This document shows, piece after piece, positions 44,915-56,063 of a DNA stretch of 64,000 nucleotides. A program made the position numbers and the translations under genes. Source of the stretch: Micropterix aruncella (Eukaryota; Arthropoda; Insecta; Lepidoptera; Micropterigidae); contig OX155955.1 of NCBI GenBank assembly GCA_944548615.1, forward strand, positions 17,673,151 through 17,737,150. Reading direction: 5' to 3'. A model generated the notes under the pieces. That model ran no database searches and was not told the origin of the DNA. It saw only the letters and a program-made list of their open reading frames with translations. Positions within the stretch are counted from its first letter, which is position 1; every line of letters begins with the position of its first letter.

Positions 44915-46070
44915 CTTACATTAACGGCGTAATATACAGATTTACGAGTGCAACACTATTATTCTAGCAAATTGAATTTCACCATTACGACTAGTAATAA
45001 CAAACTCAGTGTCTGACAAGGGCCAGGACTTTTGCTGTTTTAAGGAATATCCAATAAGGGATATTAGCGAAACATCCCAGAATGTGAGTAAATATACAGG
45101 TATATACTCAGCCTTGCCTAACATCTTCTTTGTGCGATAAACTATAAATCAGCGTAAAAATAATAAACATCACAAATTTGTAATAACACAGAAATATTGA
45201 CGCGGGCGGAGCCGCAGGTACAGTATGTAATTTATAACATAAATAATAATCGAAGATAGCACTGTCAAATTTCTACATTCGTCTGTTATTTCAATGCCTA
45301 ATAGAATCGTAAATAAAATCCTACAACCGTAAATAAAATCTCAAGCTTAAATTATGCGGCGATATACAATTAAATGTTTAATATGAGTCGATCAACTTTA
45401 TCTTTGACTGTTTCGAAAATCGTTTTCACCTCAATACCCGATTGTCACCGAATGCCATCGGCGTAGGAGCGAAATCCGAGCAGTCTTGAGGGGTCAATCT
45501 TTGTCCGACCCGATCTTCAACGGTCTAAGATTTGACATTCCTTGTCGTATCTCCCTGTCAGTCGGACGAGGACTTCTCGGGTCAGTCCCCAAATCCCCGC
45601 CAGCCCCACCTGTCACCGCAACACCGCCCGCCGCGTCCGCTCCGACATTCGCTAACATCTGCCTTAACAACTTTGCTTGTTTGTCACCTTTGATACGCAA
45701 TCTGGAATCTCTCTCCGAAAGGGAAATGTCTTAGCAGTATTTGAAGGGACGTTTTCAATTAATATCGAACTATTGTATGGCGTTATTTCGATAGATACGC
45801 GACAAAGCGACGACGTGGCCTCTGCAAAATCATTTACTGCGGCTTTAGAGAATAATTTCAGGCAATAAATTGAATTTAAAATTTATAAATATTGGCGAAA
45901 AGATATTTATCGGTGACTTGGTACTCCTTTTGACGTTTAATATTAGAAAACTGAACACAAACTGGAAATAGTCTGAAAATAAGTGGCAGGAAATATTACA
46001 AATGATCGGGATCGAGAAATGTTAGAAATAGACAAATTAGAGCTGATATTAAAGAATTATTAAGACCCAA
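44915..46070. other. Mostly AT-rich, one GC-richer coding-like patch
   Basis: At 45494-45700 a minus-strand frame reads 'RIKGDKQAKLLRQMLANVGA' and continues into a glycine/alanine-rich stretch. It is composition-wise coding-like, but I see no splice sites or domain. The rest is AT-rich. Confidence 0.3.
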
Positions 46071-46078
46071 CCGATACA

Positions 46079-46235
46079 TTTTCTGTCCACCCTAGAACGG
46101 GCTAGTCCCATTTGGGTGACAGAATCAAATAAGCAAAAGGTTAAGATTTTGCCATTCGGTTCCTGTTATTTTTGTAAGCAAATCAATGTTTTATAGTAAT
46201 TAATTTTTAAATAAATAAATGAATTTTAAAAATCC
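46079..46235 (+). repeat. Repeat family D, copy 2
   Basis: Direct counterpart of 24425-24580 ('CTAGAACGGGCTAGTCCCAT', 'CCATTCGGTTCCTGTTATTT'), with few substitutions. Confidence 0.8.
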
Positions 46236-46239
46236 ATCA

Positions 46240-48905
46240 TTTTCATGTTTTTTATAGAATTCCTGTAATGTCCTAATAAAGGTAACAGAATTGAGCGTAC
46301 ACACATACAGTTCAAATATTTCAATATTTTATTCTCAAAGAAGTCATGGATATCTTAAAAATAAAATAAAATATGTCTATATATAATAAATATACATACA
46401 TGCTGAGAAAAACTAAAATTAATTATTCTTAGCATATAAATGCTCGGCGTCTTCGCTGGTTTGGCTGTTTTAGTAATCAATCATCCGAGGAAGAGTCGCT
46501 TATGGTCATTTTAAGTCATTAAAATTCACTAATATCTGGGAAGGAGCGAAAATTTCAGGTCGTGAAAATTAGTGTTGACTTGTCTTGACTTTTGACTTTT
46601 GTTAAGTAACAAGAATGAATCGGTTAATATATCGCTAGTAAATTTGCGAAAATTTAGTGATTGTGCCATACTTGCAATTTAATAATGAATGTGTGACATA
46701 GCTCTGGAGAAACAGGCTTCAAATGACGTTTAGAAAGTGAAGTGAGGTCATTTATAAACATCCTATTATTGGTAGAACGAAAATTCGGCATGTAAAAATA
46801 TTGGCGCTTTCTCTAACATAAGCCCTAACACAATCATTTTGTGAAAGGTGAGCAGACCGAAATTCCATTTTTTTCATAAATCTTGCAGTGAAATGTTGTA
46901 AAATGATAAAATCTATTTAGGTACCAATAACAAATGTCTTGGTTGTCATTATTAGGAATATACATTGTAAGGAAATACTGCTATATTGTCGTAATGTACT
47001 AATAATACTAGCAACTTCAAGATCCCTTTAAATAAAATAGTAAAAACCAAAAAATGTATAAAATAATACATGACCCAGCCACTTATTATGACCCAGATTA
47101 CTCAAGATTGTTTCCTTTTTTATGCACTACGGCAAAGTTAAATCAACATTTTAGTTCCAAATAAATGGAATTTACTAATATACACTACTTAAGGTTCCAT
47201 GTTTAACGTAAGCATGATTTATTGTAGCAATTATGTATTGCACTTTTAACGCATACTTAAAAAAACTATCAGTTTGGAGACATGTGCCTAAACTTAGCAT
47301 TAGATTCTTTTTCTCATGTGATATATTTTGGTGGTTTAGATTAAGATACTAATTTTGTAAATTAATTATAATGCTGCTGCTTCGTAAATCTAATCATGAT
47401 AGTCCTAGAGCTACGTTCGTTCAGTAAGGTTGTTATTACCATAGTATATTTACTTATTATGTAGGTATATATATTGTATTATTTGACTGGCGGCGATAAT
47501 CCCGTCTTCCTTATTAGCGTTATCCAGCAAGCCGATGTCAGCAAGAGTCTTTATTAAATTTTATAGGTCAGACTCTGGCAATTCATGAATATCCATCTCT
47601 TTTGAAATCTACATTTTTATGTCTGGCTTGTCGCAATTACCTATTTTCTAACTTCATTTTTTCTGCCACCTTAAAGTATTTAAAATAATCATTTGAATGA
47701 CTTCCAATATGGCAGCATTTGGAACGATGAGGTTGTAATATATTTATAATCTATTATTCTTTATCAGTTCCGCTTTATTCTTCTCGAAGTAATTCAAGGT
47801 AAAAGCGTCACATTACTCTTTATTTAATGACAATTTATCTGAAGTAGGAGTGCGCATTATCGGCAGTAAGAGCAGTCGTCTCGCAATGTAGGTAGAATGC
47901 ACCGACACTGAAAGCCCACGAAAGCATGGAGAATGGACGCTAGCGACACAATGGGGCACTGAGCTCAAATGGCAATAAGCGTTACTGCCACCACAGCCAA
48001 ACGAGAAGATGGCATTACCGTTATGAATTTCAGCAAAGCCAGCCACGGCCATTAACAATTGTTTGCTTATATCTCCCGGCTAAGAGACCCCGTGATAACC
48101 TTAAATTCTTAGGACGGGGCACAGTCGATGCGTTCGAGCCAACAGTAAAAAAAATAAAATTGTGGAAATCCTACTTATAAATACAGTAAGAAAGAATGAA
48201 AAAAATATGGAGTAGCGGCCAAAATGCACCCTATTTATACCATTTTTTTAATTTATGTTTCCCTGCGTTTAATCTTTTCATACACCGAAGCTACCTATAT
48301 ATACCAAACCTTTACCTCATCGCCCAAAATTCTTATATAAAGGGCAATCGGTCTGCATTTTCAAAATCGGTTGTGTCATCCCAAGACTTTCCCGGCAAGT
48401 AGCCAGTTACTTACCTCATCTGAATAGATGAGGTAAGTCAAAAAACTCTAGTTTAATAAATTTGACAGATTTATTTTGATTACTAATAATAAATACTTTT
48501 TGATGGTTTTGTATTTTGATTGATTATTTCATTTATAGGCGAAATTTCCTATTAATATGCGACGCCACGCAATATACAATTTGAATTTCGAACGAAATTT
48601 AAAAATGTAATTCTCATTCAATTTAAAAATATAATTGCAAATGCAGGTCGCCGTGAGCCTTCGAATGCGAATTTAGAACGACTCACGCTACGCAAGCGTC
48701 GGCGCTTTTAAGGGCCTTACTATTTAATTAATATATAATATATGGCGGAATATTATTTGTGTCGCTTGTATATGACATATTCCGACTAAAATAGTCAAGT
48801 CTCTAAGCCTAATATTTCGAGATTTAAGTATGACTAGCGCACCCTCTGGTATATCGATTTTAACCACTATATTTTCAACTCTTGCCATGACCAAATGATG
48901 CGTGT
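46240..48905. other. AT-rich DNA without recognised genes
   Basis: About 2.7 kb without supported genes. A GC-richer patch at 47820-48060 has an 81-codon minus frame with no domain. The phrase 'CTAGTTTAATAAATTTGACA' near 48447 recurs near 59518, so a short dispersed repeat is present. Confidence 0.5.
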
Positions 48906-48932
48906 ATGTTTGTTTGTTTGTTTGAAAAGCTT

Positions 48933-49955
48933 TGTAACAAAAACTGCCTATTTTGTTGTCTTGTTTTCGCGCCTTTGTGCAGATTATGTTCGCTGCACCC
49001 GTTTTTCCATGTTTTCCCTGTGTTTAGTCATGTTTCCTGTTGGTTTTCGCTGTTTTCATGATTTTCTCCCATATTTTGACAATTAGTTGAACCGTTTACG
49101 AAATTTCGTAAATGTCAAATTTTTGACAGATAGAGCTGTGCAGTCATAATTTTTATCGCCCTAAGCGATTGTTGCGATTAATCGCGGTTGTGCTGGTCTA
49201 GCCCTACCCTTTATGGGCGACTTCCGCCGTGCAATCATTCTGTTTCGTTTCAAGATGGCTAGGATAAGGACGGATAGGTTCGGCTGTGAGAACTGGCGAC
49301 CGCCGTAAGGGAGAAGCCGGAAAGTGACCGCCTGGCGGCAAAAATTAGTTATGTGAAGTGTGTGTGATTTATCTGGTAAGCATTTAATCTCATTTTGGGT
49401 AGCTTTTCATTTAAGATCCTCGCGATTTTAACGGATTTTTCTATTAATCGCAGTTTTTGGGGCACCTCTGGTTTTTTGAATAATTACTGCTGCTATATAA
49501 GTGACGAAATCGTCGCTAAATGTGACGGGAATTGCCTCCACGTCAAGGAATTTACATTCATTTCTGGAATTCTGTTATTTTTATTTGGATGAGCACATGT
49601 GACACGCCAATAAGCGGAATTTGAAGAAGGGTGCCTGCGGGCGAATAAACACGGATACTTTACATACTCTCGTGTTTCTTTTTGTGCTGTAGTCTTTAGT
49701 GTGTCTGAGGAAAAGGGTTTTCTGAGGGCCAAACCCAATGCTCATTAATATTTGGCCCACTCTCTGAGATAGTTTTTTGAGGTTAATTTTTTTCTTTTTC
49801 AAAATTTCTTTCGGGTATCTTTTTTTTTTTTAATATAATTAGTTTCCTTCTTTTTCTTTAAAAGGAGGTGGCGTCCTTTTACTTTGATTCTTTTGGGTTT
49901 TGGTAGTTTCTACCGTGTTTCTTCCAAACACGGAAATTAGTATTTTGCGGTTATA
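48933..49955 (+). repeat. 5' LTR
   Basis: 1023 bp, TGTAAC...GTTATA. It contains TATATAA at 49494-49500 and AATAAA at 49644-49649. If these are the promoter and polyadenylation signals, U3 is about 590 bp, R starts near 49525 and U5 is long. A 65-codon frame inside is present in both LTRs, but I do not consider it a gene. Confidence 0.95.
49494..49500 (+). promoter_or_regulatory. LTR TATA box
   Basis: TATATAA followed by G, about 150 bp before AATAAA. The same sequence occurs in the 3' LTR at 56625-56631. It is likely the RNA polymerase II promoter core of the element. Confidence 0.6.
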
Positions 49956-50113
49956 AAATTAGCGCTCCAACGTTAGGCTTATAAATTGGATTTTGGCTTT
50001 TAGGGTATTCTTTTCCTCAGCCATTGAAGCACGATTTTTTAAGCACTTTGTTCAAAAATTGTATAAAAAAAAAATTAGAAACATTTTTTTTGTTTTTATA
50101 TAATTTTTATTCA

Positions 50114-50434
50114 TAGCGATTACCGCGAAAGAGGTTTGTAAGCACCGTCTTTTTGTTTTTGTATTTAGAAGCAACTTTTGTCATTGAATTAAGCGGTATT
50201 GTGTACTTGCAGTTTTGTCGGCATTAACAGCATTTTTTGTAATTTAAAGCGGTTACCGTGAAGAAGTATTTTGTACTTGCCGTTTTTTATGGTTACTATA
50301 TTTTTTTGTCAGAATCTTAGATTTAAAGGCAATATATTAATTATTCTTTTAATACTTGGCATTGCTTAGCAGCAGATTGTTTGTTTATTTTAAGGCGGTT
50401 TCCGCGAAAAAGTTTTACGCTTGCCGTTTAAGTA
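50114..50434 (+). repeat. Four diverged ~40-bp repeats in the 5' leader
   Basis: Copies of 'AAGCGGTTACCGCGAAGAAG' followed by 'TTTGTACTTGCCGTTTT' start at about 50114, 50191 (internally deleted), 50247 and 50394. They lie between the 5' LTR and gag, where some insect LTR elements carry regulatory or insulator repeats. Confidence 0.7.
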
Positions 50435-50634
50435 TTTTATTTTATCATACTAATTATTTTTTTGTTAATTTCCAGATGTGAAGGCAATTATCCTGGTGAG
50501 GTAAGCAGCCAAATAAATCAGAGGTGCCGCAAGCAGTTAAAAAAGTTAGTTCGTTCCATTTTATTTTTTATTTTTTTTTATTTATTTTCTTTTGGTTTTA
50601 ATTTTTTTTGGTGGGATTTAAAATATATATATAA

Positions 50635-52167
50635 ATGATGGCGTCTCCAGCGATAGTGTATTATGCTGCGTCACATTTAGTAAAGGCAGAACTCGATTAT
50701 GAGTTCACGATTCGGGAGGTCACTCCAACCAATGTTGAAGCGATGAGAAAACAATTTAATTCACTCTTAAGGGAGTTTCCAGCTGAATCAATTACCTCAA
50801 CGGATTTAGATCCGGATTCAGAATTTCAAGAATGTTCGATTAGACTTTCTTGTCTCCAAGAACTTATAGAGGAATTTATTAATAGCAAACAGAAACTTTT
50901 ATATAAACGAATTAGCACTAAAACTGCACATATCTTTCATAGAGTTTCACGTATAAATCCTGCTAATTCAGACTCCAAGAAATTATTAGATAATTTAAAG
51001 GAGGAAGTTTTGGAAATTGTCGTACTGTTAGAAAAATATTTAGAAATTGTTCGTTCGGCTAGCCCGTTACCAAATCCTGTAGTTCTTCCGATACCTTCTA
51101 CTTCATTGCACGAGGGTGAGAAGCTTAGTCCTGAGGTGGTTCCTTTGGGCAGGAATTCTGAAGTGACGTCAGCTCCGTATATACAGCATGTTGATACGAC
51201 ACCAGTTCCTTTGGACAATAACTTTGTCATTTCTGACGAACGCATTCTTAAACCTTTAAATCTTGGTTTTACATTTGACGGCGATTCCTGTGTGGTCGAG
51301 TTCTTAGAACGATTGGATGAGATTAGGTTTTCGCGGAATATCTCGGATGCCAGGATGCTGAAATCGGCTTGTGAACTATTCCAGAAACAAGCGCTTAGTT
51401 GGTACCGTGCTAGAGCTTCGAGCATTTCCAGTTGGAAGCAGTTAGTTGCTGCACTCCGCTCCGATTTTGGCAGTTTAAATTACGATGCTGAAGTTTTGTC
51501 GTTTGTACGGGGACGTAAACAAAAGTCGGACGAGAGGATGCATATTTTTGTTTCGGTCATGTTGGGCTATTTCAACAGGTTGTCAAGGCCATTGTCTGGC
51601 GAGCAACAGTTAGGAATTATCCTTTCAAATATCTCAATTTCTTACCAACGACATTTCATGCTAGTTGATATAAATTCAATCGACGAACTTCTGCGTTTAG
51701 GAAAAAAAGTTGAAAATGCACAACAGCGTATCAACGCATCTAATGCAGCCACTCCTGCCCAAGCTAAGGTCAAGCCTTCTGGCTCGAAAGCAGTTTATGC
51801 GGTCGACGAGTCTCCTACCAAATGTGCGACGGAGGAAGTGAAAGTTGAACAGAAGTTCAAAGAGTGTAACGTTTCTTCTGCTGGTCCATCCCATCGTGGT
51901 GGTTTTCATCGTGGCGGTTTTAATCGTGGAAATTTTTCCCGTAATAATTGTTCTAATGGTAATTCGTCTTCTGGTAATTACAACCAAGGAGCCAATAATA
52001 GTTCGCGTGGTTCACGAGGTGGCACGCATCATGGCTATTCTAAATATTGCTATCGTTGTGGTAGGTTTAACTACACGGTAGCCACTTGTCCGGAATGTTC
52101 TAAGAATAACCGGCCTGGTAATTCCCCGGTTTCAGAGCCAAAAAACTCGAAAGGCGGGGCAGAATAG
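50635..52167 (+). CDS. gag: Gag polyprotein
   Basis: 510 codons from the ATG-ATG pair at 50635 to TAG at 52165. Gag builds the cytoplasmic virus-like particle and packages the element RNA. Residues ~215-340 look like the retrotransposon capsid domain ('LSWYRARASSISSWKQLVAA', 'DFGSLNYDAEVLSFVRGRKQ'). A Gly/Arg/Asn-rich stretch (~430-468) precedes a zinc knuckle at C472-x2-C475-x4-Y480-x4-C485, where tyrosine replaces the usual histidine. The frame is uninterrupted. Its last codons overlap a -1 frameshift signal that gives access to pol. The start is supported by position right after the leader and by lack of another ATG in frame upstream. Confidence 0.93.
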   Translation: MMASPAIVYYAASHLVKAELDYEFTIREVTPTNVEAMRKQFNSLLREFPAESITSTDLDPDSEFQECSIRLSCLQELIEEFINSKQKLLYKRISTKTAHIFHRVSRINPANSDSKKLLDNLKEEVLEIVVLLEKYLEIVRSASPLPNPVVLPIPSTSLHEGEKLSPEVVPLGRNSEVTSAPYIQHVDTTPVPLDNNFVISDERILKPLNLGFTFDGDSCVVEFLERLDEIRFSRNISDARMLKSACELFQKQALSWYRARASSISSWKQLVAALRSDFGSLNYDAEVLSFVRGRKQKSDERMHIFVSVMLGYFNRLSRPLSGEQQLGIILSNISISYQRHFMLVDINSIDELLRLGKKVENAQQRINASNAATPAQAKVKPSGSKAVYAVDESPTKCATEEVKVEQKFKECNVSSAGPSHRGGFHRGGFNRGNFSRNNCSNGNSSSGNYNQGANNSSRGSRGGTHHGYSKYCYRCGRFNYTVATCPECSKNNRPGNSPVSEPKNSKGGAE

Positions 52168-52190
52168 AGGATTTTCTACATTCTGCCTCG
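52140..52190 (+). promoter_or_regulatory. Programmed -1 ribosomal frameshift signal (gag-pol)
   Basis: The heptamer A AAA AAC (52140-52146) is in the X XXY YYZ register of the gag frame (CCA AAA AAC). An 8-nt spacer follows. Then CGGGGCAGAAT (52155-52165) pairs with ATTCTGCCTCG (52180-52190) as an 11-bp stem, with one G-U pair and a 14-nt loop. After slippage the -1 frame is open from 52146 straight into pol, and the gag stop lies at the top of the stem. Confidence 0.85.
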
Positions 52191-53438
52191 ATATTGTTTG
52201 CAAATGAGAAGGATAACCGTCGCCCTTTCTTAGAAGTTTCACTGGGTGATATAACGGTTTGCGGATTACTCGACACTGGATCGAGTGTTACGATTTTGGG
52301 TGCCGATTCACATAAATATTTAGTTGATATCGGTTTTACTCTTAATAAGTCTCCGTTGGTGACTTTATCCACTGCTAATGCAAGTTCGGTTAAGACGATT
52401 GGGTCTATGTTTCTTCCTTTTAAATTCAATAATCGTTGCCAGGTTATTCGAGCCGTTGTAGCTCCAGATATAGGTACTTCCCTTATTTTGGGAATAGATT
52501 TTGTCCGAGAATTTGAGTTGGCTCCGGAAATATTAAAATTCGTCAAGTTTGAGTCCTGCGATGCAATTGTTTGGCATCGAGTCAGTGAAGTGAGGGCCTT
52601 GCGGCCTTTTGCTTCATTGACTGGAGACCAACGATCGCTAGCAGACAGAATGATCAATAATTTTGAAAAAATTTCTTCCGAAGTCAAAGGTCTCGGTCGT
52701 ACTAATTTGTTGTCCCAGGTCATTGATACTGGAGATCATCCTCCAGTGAAACAGCGTTACTATCCTTTGTCTCCAGCTAGATTGGCGCTGTTGAATGAAG
52801 AAGTTGATAAGATGTTAGAGTTAGGTGTTGTCGAACCTAGTTCCGGGGGTTGGAATAATCCAACAATTTTTGTTCCAAAGTCAGATGGTACTCTTCGTTT
52901 CTGTCTCGATAGCAGGAAGCTGAATTCTATTACGAAACCGGATGCGTATCCCCTGCCGAGAATTACAACTATCTTGGACAGTTTGAGAGATGCAAATTAT
53001 TTATCTTCTATCGACTTATCCTCTGCCTTTTGGCAAATCCCTTTGGATCCTTCTTCACGAGAGAAGTGTAGCTTCACTGTTCCTGGTCGAGGATTCTTCT
53101 GCTTCAGATCTTGCGCCTTCGGCCTGAGAAACTCGCCGGCGTGCATGCAAAGGCTGGCTGACAAATTGTTCGATCCCTCCTTCGAAAACAAAGTTTTTTG
53201 TTACCTAGATGACATAATTATTGTATCTGCTACTTTTGAAGAACATATAACTTTGTTAAACAAAGTATTAGATCGCTTGTTGTATGCCAACCTTTCTATA
53301 AATTTCAAGAAGTGTCAGTTTTTCCGTCAGGAATTGAAGTATTTAGGGTATGTAGTTGATTCTCACGGTCTACATACCGATCCCGAGAAGGTAAAATGTA
53401 TTCTGGTTTTCCTACTCCAAATTCTCCAAAAATGGTAA
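52146..53438 (+). pseudogene. pol: Pol, first part: protease and reverse transcriptase
   Basis: Frame -1 to gag, open from the slippery site. The aspartic protease shows DTGSSVTILG (D at 52272) and ILGIDFVREF. RT shows RFCLDSRKLNSITKPDAYPL, SIDLSSAFWQIPLD, FGLRNSPACMQRL and the catalytic YLDD (53202-53213). Function: Gag-Pol maturation and copying of element RNA into DNA. The frame ends at 53438 only because of a one-base shift near 53400-53410, just after the conserved 'YLGYVVDSHGLHTDPEKVK' segment. The rest continues in the frame starting at 53396. I treat the shift as a lesion or sequencing error, not as programmed, since no slippery heptamer fits there. Confidence 0.88.
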
Positions 53439-55270
53439 AGAGTTTTCTTGGTATGGCCGGTTGGTATCGTCGGTTCATTAAAAATTTTTCTAGTATTGCT
53501 GCTCCCTTATCTCGGTTGACAAGTACCCGCAAAGGTGCTCCCCCTTATGAGTGGACGCCCGAGGCGGAAGAGGCATTTCAAAAACTAAAATCGGCCTTAG
53601 TTTCTAGTCCGATTTTGGCTTGTCCGGATTATTCAAAACCGTTCGCTCTTCATTGCGATGCATCGTTGTACGGTTTAGGCGGAGTTTTAACCCAGGAAGT
53701 GGATGGCGTCGATCATCCTATCGCTTTCACGAGTAGAACACTTTTACCCGCTGAGACGCGATATTCGGCAACCGAACGCGAAGCCCTAAGTGTTATTCAT
53801 GCTGTCGAGCATTTTCGCGGTTACTTGGAGGGCGGTCCCAAATTCACTATCTTTACAGATCATGCCAGCTTACGTTGGTTTTTGCGCTTAAAAAATCCTA
53901 CCGGCCGTTTGGCTCGATGGGGTATTCGTCTATCTGCTTTTGATTTTGAGATTGTCCACAAGAAAGGTGTCGATAATGTGGTTCCTGACACGTTATCTCG
54001 GTTGCTTCCCGTTTCCTCTCTGTCTGTTGTTTCCGACTCATGGTACAACGATTTGTTTAAGGCAGTGTCTGAAAATCCCGCTGGATATCCAAATTTCCAG
54101 ATTAAGGACCATGAATTGTTTAGGTACTCTAAAAGCAAGTATCAACTCACCAGTTGTTACGATTGGAAGTTAGTTGTTCCGTTGCAGCTTAGAGAAAAGC
54201 TTATCCGAGAAAACCATGAGTCTGATTTGGCTATGCATATTGGAATTTTTAAGACACACCGTCGTCTTTGTCTTCGTTACTTTTGGCCTAATTTACACGG
54301 AGACGTAGTTAACTTTGTTTCTAAATGTGAAACATGTCAGAAATACAAACATTCGAATATTTCCCCTTTGGGTCAGCTAGGAAATCCTAAGTCCTGTGCC
54401 TTCCCGTTCCAAATGGTCTCGGTCGATCTGTTGGGTCCTTATCCGATGACGAGGAACAGGAATATGCATATTCTCGTGGTGACAGATTGTTTTAGCAAAT
54501 ACTGTTTACTTTTTCCGTTAAAACGTGCTACCAGTAAACTTGTAAGTTATGTCGTTGAACATAATGTATTCCTTCGCTATGGTGTTCCGCAGTATTTAAT
54601 TTCAGACAATGGAAAACAGTTTATCGGAAGGGAGTTCACTGAACTGATTGCGAAATATAAAATTCCAAAAGTATATTTAAACCCGAAATATTGCCCTCAA
54701 GTTAATCCAACTGAGCGTCAGAATCGTAGTGTGGTCACTGCGTTATCGTTGTGTGTAAAAGACGATCATCGCAGCTGGGATCTCTATCTTTCTGAAATTC
54801 AGATGGCCATTAACGCGGCAGTCTCGGAATCAACAGGGTTCAGTCCATTTTTCCTAGTCCATGGTCGTGAACCGATTATGAATGGTTCTTTTTATGCTCA
54901 GACGCCGGAATCTCAAGCAGAGGTTATTTTTGGTAGTAGGTTGTCTTACGCTCAAAATTTGAGTGAATTATCTAACATTTTTCATGTAGTGCGGCAGAAA
55001 TTGTTAAAATTACATGCACATAATAAAGTTTACTATGATCGAAAACACCGTCCTGCGGAATTTCACGTAGGCGATACGATCTATAAAAAGACTTATTATC
55101 TAAGTAATGCTGGGAATTATTACATTTCCAAATTTGCCCCAAAATATGAAAAATGTAAAATAATTAAAAAACTCTCTGCGTTGGTATACGAGTTAGAAAA
55201 TGCTAAAGGGAAGAATATAGGTTCCTGGCATATTAAGGATTTCAAATTAAATCCTCAAGGTTCTAAATAG
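53396..55270 (+). pseudogene. pol: Pol, second part: RNase H and integrase
   Basis: Starts with SFLGMAGWYRRFIKNFSSIA, the RT connection, then RNase H ('FALHCDASLYGLGGVL', 'ATEREALSVIHAVEHFRGYL', 'FTDHASLRWFLRL'). Integrase follows, with an HHCC zinc finger ('HIGIFKTHRRLCLRYFWP', 'CETCQKYK') and the DDE core (D in VSVDLLGPYP, D in ISDNGKQF, E in NPTERQNRS). The C-terminal domain ends 'VYELENAKGKNIGSWHIKDF'. RNase H removes the RNA template. Integrase inserts the DNA copy, here leaving a 4-bp duplication. The catalytic residues are all present. The stop is TAG at 55268. This part is cut off from the first by a frame break. Confidence 0.9.
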
Positions 55271-56050
55271 TTTTGTTGTATTACTCTTTTTTTTTCTCGT
55301 TAACATTCATATGAAAAGTTTTCATAGTAGTCCGACTAGTTCGACTCAAATGTTTTGTCCTTTACAAAGGTGTGGTACCGATTGGTTACTATCACTGAAA
55401 TCATTGTGTTTGTGATCAGTCGTGCTAGCAATCTTGACTAGCACCACTGTGGGTTGAATAGGTAGCGTGAGAGGGAAGTATGCAAGGAGATGGTATACAA
55501 GGCAGTAATGGGCAGTATTCACATTCCCTAGTAGGTATAAATTATGTCGAGGTCTAACCATATAGTCATTGTAATATTTTTTGTGTCCACAACAAGTTTT
55601 GTGCTTGATTGCTTGGAAGTTGTTCGGTGCTCCTTCAGTGAGTAAAGTTGATTTTGTTACGGAGGTGAGGACACCGGTTATTGATTTTTGTTCTGGTAAC
55701 ATGGGCCTTGTGCGTCCATGACTTTGTATTTTTTTTGCTGTAGTAATGTTGTTTTTCCTCTTCGGTTCGGTAGAGAGAGTTGAAAATGGCAGTTGACCTT
55801 CGCATTAACGTACCTACCAGGTTTTCACCTATAGTTAACGGGGAGAAGTTTTTTTTTGTTTTAGTATGTTCTTATGTTCCAGTTGGGTCGTTTCCTCCCT
55901 AAGAGAGGGAGAGTTTTTCCTTCAAGTGATTAAACAAGGAGTTTTCATATTATTTGTTGTTGATGCTTTGGCGTTTTTGTTATCCTATAGTAGGATAAAT
56001 TGAATCGGGACGATTCGTCTGAAATCGTCGTTGGCTCTTCCGATTTCTTT
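55271..56050 (+). other. Non-coding 3' region of the LTR element (no env)
   Basis: About 780 bp between the pol stop and the polypurine tract. The plus strand lacks a frame long enough for an envelope protein. The 118-codon minus frame (55346-55702) has no support. Confidence 0.7.
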
Positions 56051-56054
56051 TTTT

Positions 56055-56063
56055 GGAGGGGGC
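56055..56063 (+). promoter_or_regulatory. Polypurine tract
   Basis: GGAGGGGGC directly precedes TGTAAC of the 3' LTR. The purine run is the expected primer for plus-strand DNA synthesis. Confidence 0.8.

Noticed and set aside
49395..49592. 65-codon frame inside both LTRs as an accessory gene
   Set aside because: It overlaps the presumed TATA box and start region. It is repeated only because the LTRs are identical.
49956..49985. Primer binding site after the 5' LTR (TAGCGCTCCAACGTTAGGC)
   Set aside because: It resembles the tRNA-Lys-type site of gypsy elements, but the expected leading TGG is not present, so I do not call it.
53396..53438. Second programmed frameshift inside pol
   Set aside because: No X XXY YYZ heptamer or stem-loop fits. 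The break falls between RT and its connection domain, so a lesion or sequencing error is more likely.
55346..55702. 118-codon minus-strand frame as an envelope or antisense gene
   Set aside because: No signal peptide, membrane segment or family resemblance; wrong strand for env.
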